DNA from: Deltaproteobacteria bacterium
GTDB taxonomy: Bacteria; Myxococcota; Myxococcia; Myxococcales; 40CM-4-68-19
NCBI GenBank assembly: GCA_005879505.1
Contig: VBKQ01000409.1
Coordinates: forward strand, 1-5,030
DNA length: 5,030 bases
Reading direction: 5' to 3'
Under the pieces are notes generated by a model. It had not been told where the DNA came from and searched no databases. It saw only the letters and a program-made list of their open reading frames with translations. A program made the translations under genes and the position numbers. Shown in pieces: positions 1-4,744 of this stretch (positions are counted from its first letter, which is position 1; the number at the start of each line of letters is the position of its first letter).

Positions 1-14
1 GCTGCGACGACCAT
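1..14 (-). CDS. First codons of the next ATPase-operon gene (partial, possibly atpF)
   Basis: Only four codons and two bases of this minus-strand gene lie in the window, reading Met-Val-Val-Ala and running off the left edge. I call it because an ATG at 14-12 is preceded, six bases upstream, by GGAGGA (21-26), as good a ribosome binding site as the one before atpE. It follows atpE in the same direction with 54 bases between the atpE stop and this ATG. In many bacteria the gene after atpE is atpF (subunit b), whose N terminus is a hydrophobic anchor. The visible residues are compatible with that but far too few to prove it, so no symbol is assigned. Confidence 0.45.
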
Positions 15-20
15 CGGAAC

Positions 21-26
21 TCCTCC
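21..26 (-). promoter_or_regulatory. Ribosome binding site for the partial gene at the left edge
   Basis: The minus strand reads GGAGGA here, six bases before an ATG. It is the main evidence that a gene starts at position 14, and it lies just downstream of the hairpin at 32-59, so folding of that hairpin could affect access to it. Confidence 0.5.
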
Positions 27-31
27 GTGGA

Positions 32-59
32 GCGGGGGCCTTGTATCACAGGCCCCCGC
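32..59 (-). promoter_or_regulatory. Perfect GC hairpin just after atpE
   Basis: GCGGGGGCC (32-40) is the exact reverse complement of GGCCCCCGC (51-59), giving a nine-pair, almost pure GC stem. The ten-base spacer can extend it: TGT (42-44) pairs with ACA (48-50), leaving one bulged base and a three-base loop. It begins nine bases after the atpE stop. On the minus strand no run of U follows it; the ribosome binding site of the next gene follows instead. That argues against a simple intrinsic terminator. A partial attenuator, or a block to 3' exonuclease that stabilises the atpE message, fits better. Its role is inferred; the pairing is seen directly. Confidence 0.7.
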
Positions 60-68
60 CGGGGTGCT

Positions 69-299
69 CTACACCTTCACTGCGAGGATGATGCAGACGA
101 CTTCCGCGAACAAGGTGACGCCTTCGATGAGGGCCGCCGCGATGATCATCGAGGTCCGGATGTCGCCACCAGCCGACGGCTGCCGGGCGGTCCCTTCCAT
201 GGCTGCCGCGGCGAGCCGGCCGATGCCGAAGCCGGCGCCGAGCACCGCGAGACCCGCGCCGAGGCCCGCAGCGAAGTACCCGAGCGAGAACTGGTTCAT
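69..299 (-). CDS. atpE: F-type ATP synthase subunit c (proteolipid ring subunit)
   Basis: This 76-residue protein has the normal length and shape of subunit c: two membrane hairpin helices (about 5-33 and 48-74) joined by the polar ARQP loop (38-41). Subunit c forms the rotating ring of Fo, and each copy carries one ion on a helix-2 carboxylate, here Glu59 in the sequence AALIEG. Against the sodium-type Ilyobacter c subunit, the glutamine of helix 1 is Ile26 and the serine after the glutamate is Gly60, so proton coupling is predicted. A second acidic residue, Glu66, lies seven residues further along helix 2. I chose the ATG at 299 because GGAGG lies eight bases upstream and the protein then begins MNQF like other family members. 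An in-frame ATG at 353 would add 18 polar residues and lacks such a site. A hairpin lies on each side of the gene. Confidence 0.96.
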   Translation of the reverse strand: MNQFSLGYFAAGLGAGLAVLGAGFGIGRLAAAAMEGTARQPSAGGDIRTSMIIAAALIEGVTLFAEVVCIILAVKV

Positions 300-307
300 G
301 TTCAGAT

Positions 308-312
308 CCTCC
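308..312 (-). promoter_or_regulatory. Strong ribosome binding site of atpE
   Basis: The minus strand has GGAGG eight bases before the ATG at 299. It decides the atpE start over the in-frame upstream ATG at 353. It is much stronger than anything seen before atpZ, the AtpI-like gene or atpB, consistent with high translation of subunit c. Confidence 0.75.
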
Positions 313-400
313 AACTTCGTCGATGCCCTGGCTCCGGCGGCGGAGAGTGGCATGTTGTCGCGGGGTATGGACCCGAGGCCGCCAGAAGCCCGGCCCGCGT

Positions 401-418
401 TTTCGCCCGCAGGCGAAA
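401..418 (-). promoter_or_regulatory. Hairpin directly after the atpB stop codon
   Basis: TTTCGCC (401-407) and GGCGAAA (412-418) are perfect reverse complements around a four-base loop, one base after the atpB stop. No U run follows on the minus strand. The rest of the 120-base atpB-atpE gap also looks able to fold: a CGGGT/ACCCG pairing with one bulge lies near 361-375. With the hairpin at 32-59 it brackets the atpE cistron. A role in mRNA processing or stability is inference. Confidence 0.6.
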
Positions 419-419
419 T

Positions 420-1382
420 TCAGTGTGCGTGCTGCGTCATCCCGATGAACAGCGCCGACAGCATCGTGAACACGTACGCCTGGACCAGCGCGACGAACAA
501 CTCCAGCATGAAGATGCCGAGGGCGAACGCCACCGACACCGGGGCCACGTAGACGGAGATGAAGAGCGTCAGCGCGATGAGGAAGAAGATGACGATGTGC
601 CCCGCCACCATGTTCGCGAAGAGGCGGACGGTAAGGGCGAACGGCTTGGTGAACAGGCCGAAGAATTCGATGACGAACATCAGGGGCCAGAGCGCTGCCG
701 GCACGCCGGAGGGAACGAGGTGGGTCCAATATCCGATGGCTCCTTGCGCGCGCATGCCCGCGACCTGCGTGAGCACGAAGGTGAACAACGCCAGGACCAT
801 GGTGACGGAGACGTTGCCGGTCGCCGTCGAGACCCCCGGAAACCCGTGGTAGGCCGGGATGGGAAGCAGCCCGCACAGGTTCATGAAGAGGATGAAGAAG
901 AACGCCGAGCAGAGATACGGGGTGTAAAGGTTCGCGTGGTGACCGATGTTCTTCACCGAAATCTCGTCCCGGATGAACATCACGAACGTCTCCAGCAGGT
1001 TGTAACCGCCCGACGGGATCACCGCGCGCTTGCGGGCGCCCAGGCCCACGACGATCAGCAGGATGCCGGCGGCGATCCACATGTTGATGACGTGCTTGGT
1101 GATGTCCAGCCGGACGTAGCGGTGCCCCGCCCAGAACCCGAGCGGGACCACCACTTCGTCCTCCACGTGCTCGAAGATGTGCTCGGCGATCCCGCCCTTG
1201 TGCTCCTCGCCGCCCTCTCCGTGCTCGCCCTTCCGCTCGGCGCCCGGCGCAACCTCCTGGTGGCCGAGCGTCGCCCCGTGCTCGTTCGCGGCAGGATGCG
1301 CCGTGTCGGGCACCGGCACTTCCTTGCGCTCTTGCCCGGGCCCTGCCTGCGCGAGCAGAAGAGTGGCGAGAAGGACGATCAT
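420..1382 (-). CDS. atpB: F-type ATP synthase subunit a
   Basis: Subunit a (320 residues) is the membrane stator that forms the two proton half-channels beside the c-ring. The essential arginine is Arg253 in RLFANMVAGH, equivalent to E. coli Arg210, and Gln301 matches E. coli Gln252. E. coli Glu219 and His245 correspond here to His262 and Glu294, a reciprocal swap also known from mitochondria and other bacteria. Membrane helices lie near 98-115, 157-175, 192-208, 230-245, 258-278 and 284-314. The protein is longer than the 271 residues of E. coli because of its N terminus: a hydrophobic MIVLLATLLLAQA ending in an Ala-Gln-Ala signal-peptidase-like site, then a Glu/His/Gly-rich stretch (about 17-75). 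I chose the ATG at 1382 because it overlaps the previous stop as ATGA and starts this hydrophobic segment; the longer in-frame reading upstream is Arg-rich out-of-frame sequence of the neighbouring gene. Confidence 0.96.
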   Translation of the reverse strand: MIVLLATLLLAQAGPGQERKEVPVPDTAHPAANEHGATLGHQEVAPGAERKGEHGEGGEEHKGGIAEHIFEHVEDEVVVPLGFWAGHRYVRLDITKHVINMWIAAGILLIVVGLGARKRAVIPSGGYNLLETFVMFIRDEISVKNIGHHANLYTPYLCSAFFFILFMNLCGLLPIPAYHGFPGVSTATGNVSVTMVLALFTFVLTQVAGMRAQGAIGYWTHLVPSGVPAALWPLMFVIEFFGLFTKPFALTVRLFANMVAGHIVIFFLIALTLFISVYVAPVSVAFALGIFMLELFVALVQAYVFTMLSALFIGMTQHAH

Positions 1383-1765
1383 GGGGTGGCCCCTTGCGGT
1401 CGCGAGCTGGCGTGCACGAACAGCACTTCGATCACCTGCGTCGCGGCGTAGAGCGCAAAGAACGCGCCGGCGTAGACCAGGGCCAGATTGCCCCGGGCGC
1501 CGGAAGCGAGCAAACCGGCGGCAACCAGACCCGCGCGACACAGGAATCCGATGGAAAATCCGGTCAATACCCCTGTAGAACCCTTCGTCACGCCACGGGT
1601 CAGCGCGGAGAACGCGCAGACGGCGCCCAGAGCAGCGGATGCAGCGCCATAGAGCGCCGGTTCGCGGCCGGGCTCTGGCAACATCAGCGAGATGCCGAGG
1701 CCGAGAATGCAGACCGCCGCGCTGGCGATCGCGAACGGCGCCGCCTTGCTCCGGGTTTCACTCAC
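1379..1765 (-). CDS. atpI: ATP synthase I-like (AtpI-type) small membrane protein
   Basis: This 128-residue protein is very hydrophobic, with four predicted membrane helices at about 9-29, 38-57, 65-87 and 95-117 and short polar ends. Size, topology and position directly before atpB fit the AtpI / ATP-synt_I family, which is not part of the finished enzyme but is thought to help assemble the c-ring or supply Mg2+. I saw no catalytic motif, and the family is poorly conserved, so the name rests partly on context. The start is a GTG at 1765 that overlaps the atpZ stop as GTGA, with AAGG seven bases upstream. Its own stop overlaps the atpB start as ATGA. The gene is therefore probably translated in coupling with both neighbours. 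The in-frame sequence upstream of the GTG is Arg-rich shadow of atpZ and is excluded. Confidence 0.75.
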   Translation of the reverse strand: MSETRSKAAPFAIASAAVCILGLGISLMLPEPGREPALYGAASAALGAVCAFSALTRGVTKGSTGVLTGFSIGFLCRAGLVAAGLLASGARGNLALVYAGAFFALYAATQVIEVLFVHASSRPQGATP

Positions 1766-2055
1766 TTCCGTGCCTTGTCGATGTTCATCAAGATCTTGAA
1801 GAAGAGGTAGAACCCGAGCCCGATCCCGAAGACCGCGCCAGAGACGAGCAGCCAAGGACCGGTGCCGAGCTTCTTGTCCAGCCACCATCCCGCTAGAGTC
1901 CCGGCGCCGACGGCCCCGGCGAGCTGCCAGCTGGCGTCGATGTAGGGCCCCGCCTTCCGGTAAGAGGAAGCGATCCCCTCGCCGATCCCCTCCCGACGGT
2001 CGCCCTGCTCGTTGCCGCCCAATTGCCCACCCGCAAAGGCAGGGCCGTTTAGCAT
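1762..2055 (-). CDS. atpZ: AtpZ/AtpI-family ATP synthase accessory protein, first gene of the operon
   Basis: The protein (97 residues from the ATG at 2055) has a polar, Gly-rich N terminus, then two membrane helices at about 43-58 and 67-88. Between them is the family hallmark GWWLDKKLGTGPW (56-68), followed by a Gly-rich second helix ending FKILMN. This matches the AtpZ / ATPase_gene1 family, whose members lie at the head of atp operons and in Bacillus act with AtpI on Fo assembly or divalent cation supply. The start is uncertain. The ATG at 2055 shares its bases with the divergent gene's ATG and has no clear ribosome site. A TTG at 2022 would give 86 residues and keep the whole conserved domain, and a TTG at 2073 is also open. 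I detect no convincing promoter; it must lie within or beyond the divergent gene. The stop overlaps the next gene's GTG. Confidence 0.8.
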   Translation of the reverse strand: MLNGPAFAGGQLGGNEQGDRREGIGEGIASSYRKAGPYIDASWQLAGAVGAGTLAGWWLDKKLGTGPWLLVSGAVFGIGLGFYLFFKILMNIDKARK

Positions 2056-2383
2056 GCGCGTGAGAGCGATCAAAGGGACGGTTTCCCTGCTGGTGGGCAG
2101 CCTCGCGGACCTGTTGCTCCTCTGCGGACTTCCCCTCGCTTACCTCTTTTCGGCGTATCTGGTTCTCGACCTTCCCGCACGCTGGTTCGCACATCGGGGT
2201 GCATATGGAAGGCTGGGAGCGCTGCTCTTCCTGGCCTCCGTCGTCCTCGCCTTCGTCGGGATCACCCGCGCCGTGCACGACGCGCCACCCATCGCCCCGG
2301 TGCGGCCGAAGTTCGCGAAGGCGATGCTCGGCCTCTCCTGGCTCGCCGCGCTGCTCTGCACCATCGGCGATCTCGCGTCGTAG
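2054..2383 (+). CDS. Small membrane protein of unknown function, divergent from the ATPase operon
   Basis: I do not recognise this 109-residue protein. It is the only gene on the plus strand and fills what would otherwise be a 350-base gap. Three hydrophobic stretches are visible: residues 10-38 (broken by Pro27), 53-74 and 88-105. A short Pro-rich stretch (DAPPIAPVRPK, 76-86) lies between the second and third, and the N terminus is basic. Codons in the second half favour G or C at the third position, as in its neighbours, while the first half is less biased. The opposite strand has no plausible alternative. The ATG at 2054 is preceded by a weak CAGGG nine bases upstream; a TTG at 2012 would extend it by 14 residues into atpZ. 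It ends 28 bases before the hemL stop, pointing towards it. Position next to the Fo genes suggests but does not show a link. Confidence 0.6.
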   Translation: MRVRAIKGTVSLLVGSLADLLLLCGLPLAYLFSAYLVLDLPARWFAHRGAYGRLGALLFLASVVLAFVGITRAVHDAPPIAPVRPKFAKAMLGLSWLAALLCTIGDLAS

Positions 2384-2411
2384 GACGACCCAGGTGGACG
2401 GTGGCCGCGGT

Positions 2412-3704
2412 CTACGCGGCGAGCGCTCCGCGAAAAGCCGTCACCGTCGCCTCGATCTCCGGCTCGCCGTGCTCGCTGGAGAGGAACGCCGCCTCGAACT
2501 GCGAGGGCGGCAGATACACGCCGCGCTCGAGCAGTGCCCGGTGCACGCGCGCGAAGCGGCCGGTGTCTGCTTTCTTCGCCGTCGCGTAGTCGTACACTTC
2601 ATCGCGGCCGAAGAAGCACGTCCACATCGACCCGATCTGGTTCACCTGCGCGGAGACGCCGGCGCGCCCCAGCTCGTCGCGCAGCCGACCGCAGAGCTCT
2701 TCGGTTCGCCGCTCGATACGCTCCGTGAAGCCCGGCTGCGCGACGAGATCGAGCATGGCGATGCCGCCGGCCATCGCCAGCGGGTTCCCGGAGAGGGTAC
2801 CGGCCTGGTAGATGGGACCCTCCGGCGCCACCTGGCTCATCACATCCTCGCGTCCGCCGTATGCACCCACCGGCAACCCGCCGCCGATCACCTTGCCGAG
2901 GCAGGTGAGATCCGGTTCCAGCCCGAACCGCTCCTGCGCGCCGCCGCGGGCGACGCGAAATCCCGTCATCACCTCGTCGCAGATGAACAGCGCTCCGGCC
3001 TTGCGGGTCTCCTCGCCAAGGGCTTCGAGAAACCCCGGCCGGGGGATGAGGACGCCCATGTTCCCCACCACCGGCTCGACGATGGCGGCGGCCGTGTCCC
3101 GGCCCTGGGGCCCGCGGAAATACTCGCGCACCGCGGCCCCGTCGTTGTACGGCAGCACGGTGGTGAGCGCCGCCAGCGCTTTCGGCACTCCCGGCGAATC
3201 CGGCAGGCCCAGCGTCTCCACGCCGGAGCCGGCGCGAACGAGCAGCGCGTCCGTCGCGCCATGGAAACAGCCCTCGAACTTGACGACGCGCTCGCGCCCG
3301 GTGAACGCCCGGGCGACCCGGAGCGCGGATTGCGTAGCCTCGGTCCCCGAATTGACGAAGCGCAGCTTCCGCAGCGAAGGAACCAGCGCGCGGACCTTCT
3401 CGGCCAGCACGTTTTCCCGGGCGGTGGGCGCCCCGAAGCTCGTTCCCAGCGCCGCTGCTTCCGCGATGGCCTTGACGATGGCGGGATGCGCATGTCCGGC
3501 CAGGAGCGGGCCCCAGGAGAGCATGTAGTCGATGTACCCGTTGCCGTCCTCGTCGTAGAGCCGCGCCTTCTCGCCGCGCGCGATGAACAGCGGGTCGCCG
3601 GTGACCCCGCGGAACGCGCGCACCGGAGAGTTCACGCCGCCGGGGAACAGCGCTTTCGCGCGCGCGAGCTCCCGCCGGGAACGGTCGGTCTTCAGGGGTG
3701 ACAT
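2412..3704 (-). CDS. hemL: Glutamate-1-semialdehyde 2,1-aminomutase
   Basis: HemL converts glutamate-1-semialdehyde to 5-aminolevulinate, the last step of the C5 route that feeds haem and other tetrapyrroles, in the cytoplasm. The 430-residue protein is full length (E. coli about 426). Visible family marks in order: FPGGVNSPVRAF (20-31), YMLSWGPLLAGHAHP (60-74), NSGTEATQSALR (118-129) for phosphate binding, KFEGCFHG (142-149), the PLP-contacting Asp243 in DEVMTGFR, and the Schiff-base Lys271 in LGKVIGGGLPVGAYGG. These separate it from ordinary class III aminotransferases. I start it at the ATG at 3704; a GTG at 3713 would add three residues, and neither has a good ribosome site. It follows the TPR lipoprotein gene by 76 bases and converges with the small plus-strand gene, 28 bases away and without a recognisable terminator. 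Confidence 0.96.
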   Translation of the reverse strand: MSPLKTDRSRRELARAKALFPGGVNSPVRAFRGVTGDPLFIARGEKARLYDEDGNGYIDYMLSWGPLLAGHAHPAIVKAIAEAAALGTSFGAPTARENVLAEKVRALVPSLRKLRFVNSGTEATQSALRVARAFTGRERVVKFEGCFHGATDALLVRAGSGVETLGLPDSPGVPKALAALTTVLPYNDGAAVREYFRGPQGRDTAAAIVEPVVGNMGVLIPRPGFLEALGEETRKAGALFICDEVMTGFRVARGGAQERFGLEPDLTCLGKVIGGGLPVGAYGGREDVMSQVAPEGPIYQAGTLSGNPLAMAGGIAMLDLVAQPGFTERIERRTEELCGRLRDELGRAGVSAQVNQIGSMWTCFFGRDEVYDYATAKKADTGRFARVHRALLERGVYLPPSQFEAAFLSSEHGEPEIEATVTAFRGALAA

Positions 3705-3721
3705 GGCTGGCACGGTTTAGC

Positions 3722-3776
3722 GCCGCTGCCTGCCACGGTAAAGGTCCCGCGAGCTGCACCGGATGAGAGCAGCGGC
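3722..3776. repeat. 8-base inverted repeat in the gap before hemL
   Basis: GCCGCTGC (3722-3729) and GCAGCGGC (3769-3776) are perfect complements 39 bases apart in the short gap between the lipoprotein gene and hemL. They could form a long-loop stem in the minus-strand transcript, or be chance in GC-rich DNA. On the minus strand TTTACC and TAAACC stand 17 bases apart inside it (ending at 3714), a weak resemblance to a -35/-10 pair that would place the hemL transcript start almost at the ATG. Confidence 0.3.
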
Positions 3777-3780
3777 CCGC

Positions 3781-4638
3781 CTACTGCGTGGAAGCGCCCC
3801 GCTGCGCGTACCCGCGGTCCCAGACCGCGGCCGTGTTGCGGGGGTTCACAGGGCTTCCGCGCTGCAGACGCCTCTCGGCGCGCTCGAGCGCGAACTGCAC
3901 TGCATCGGGAGAATCGTGGCGGGGGAGCGCGGCCGTATACGCTTTGACGGCCGCATCGTCATTGCCCAGCTCGGCGAGGCAGTTGCCCTTCTCGAACAAC
4001 GCTTCGGCGCCCTTCTGCGTGCCATGGTACTTGCGCTCGACCGAGTCGTAAGCCGCGATCGCGTCGGCGTGCCGTCCGGAGAGGTGATAGCTGGACGCGG
4101 AGAGCAGCGCTGCTGCAGCTGCGAGAGGCGACTTCGGCCAGCGGCGCTGGAGCTCGGAAGCGGCGGCGCGGGCGTCGTGGAACTGGCCCTGATCGAGAAG
4201 CGCGCGCGAGATCCTGAGTTGCGCCATGTCGGCGCCGGGGCGGCCTGGGGCGGTAGCGACCTGGTCGCGCCAGGCCTCGATGGCGCCCTTCACGTCGCCG
4301 ATGCGCATGTCGAGGTCGCCGAGCCTTTCGCGCGCCTCGAACGCTTCCGAGGCGGTGGGGTAGCGCTTCACCAGCTCGCGGTATTCGGATGCGGCGCAGC
4401 GAGGATCGTCGAGGTAGACGGCGCAGAGATCGCCGGCGAGCTTCAGCGCACCGCGGCGGACGGCGTCGACCTTCTCGCCCTGCTGGTCTCGCAGCGTGAG
4501 GAGGATGGCGCGCGACTCCAGCAGCGCCGTCTTGTGATGGCCGGCAAGAGCGAGGTCCCGCGCATGTTGCAGGCGGGTCGCGGGCCGTCCGCAGGCGGCG
4601 AGCATCACCGCGATCGTCGCGACGAAGATCTTTCTCAC
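3781..4638 (-). CDS. TPR-repeat lipoprotein of unknown specific role
   Basis: The GTG at 4638 gives a 285-residue protein with a textbook lipoprotein signal: MRK, a hydrophobic core, then the lipobox LAAC with the lipidated Cys16. Gly17 follows it, so there is no aspartate inner-membrane retention signal. The rest is a chain of paired helices of about 34 residues resembling tetratricopeptide repeats (about 23-50, 63-94, 99-131, 135-168, 171-205 and 209-240), with Ala-rich faces and recurring RYP/RWP turns, as in BamD- or CpoB-like envelope scaffolds. Such proteins bind partners rather than catalyse. Cys72 and Cys81 could form a disulfide in the periplasm. In-frame GTGs at 4665 and 4722 would put 9 or 28 residues ahead of the signal, which would spoil it. 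No clear ribosome site was seen for any start. The exact function is not assignable. Confidence 0.8.
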   Translation of the reverse strand: MRKIFVATIAVMLAACGRPATRLQHARDLALAGHHKTALLESRAILLTLRDQQGEKVDAVRRGALKLAGDLCAVYLDDPRCAASEYRELVKRYPTASEAFEARERLGDLDMRIGDVKGAIEAWRDQVATAPGRPGADMAQLRISRALLDQGQFHDARAAASELQRRWPKSPLAAAAALLSASSYHLSGRHADAIAAYDSVERKYHGTQKGAEALFEKGNCLAELGNDDAAVKAYTAALPRHDSPDAVQFALERAERRLQRGSPVNPRNTAAVWDRGYAQRGASTQ

Positions 4639-4744
4639 AAGAAATGCGGTACCACCGTGCGCCACCAGTCGCAACGTGGGAATCGTGCGCGCAGGTGGTG
4701 TGAAGTAGGTCTTTTCGGCCACTCTCAGGAAAGGGGGAAAGCGC

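Noticed and set aside
32..59. Hairpin read as a classical intrinsic terminator ending the operon
   Set aside because: No U run follows on the minus strand, and a good ribosome site with ATG comes straight after it, so transcription probably continues at least in part.
300..353. Longer atpE starting at the ATG at 353
   Set aside because: It would add 18 polar residues not expected in subunit c, and the GGAGG at 308-312 points to the ATG at 299.
27..1451. 474-codon open frame on the plus strand across atpE and atpB
   Set aside because: It is antisense to two certain genes, its product is a run of Arg, Glu, Asp and His without domain features, and long antisense frames are expected in GC-rich coding DNA.
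1766..2278. N-terminal extension of the AtpI-like frame up to 2278, giving 299 residues
   Set aside because: The added part is an Arg-rich out-of-frame reading of atpZ and of the plus-strand gene; the GTG at 1765 with the GTGA overlap explains the true gene.
2199..3701. 500-codon plus-strand open frame opposite hemL
   Set aside because: It lies antisense to a fully convincing hemL and also overlaps the small membrane gene in another frame; the composition is Arg/Pro/Ala-rich and no motif is visible.
3709..3740. Imperfect direct repeat TGGCACGGT / TGCCACGGT before hemL as an operator
   Set aside because: Two short copies with a mismatch at 23-base spacing in GC-rich DNA are not enough evidence for a binding site.
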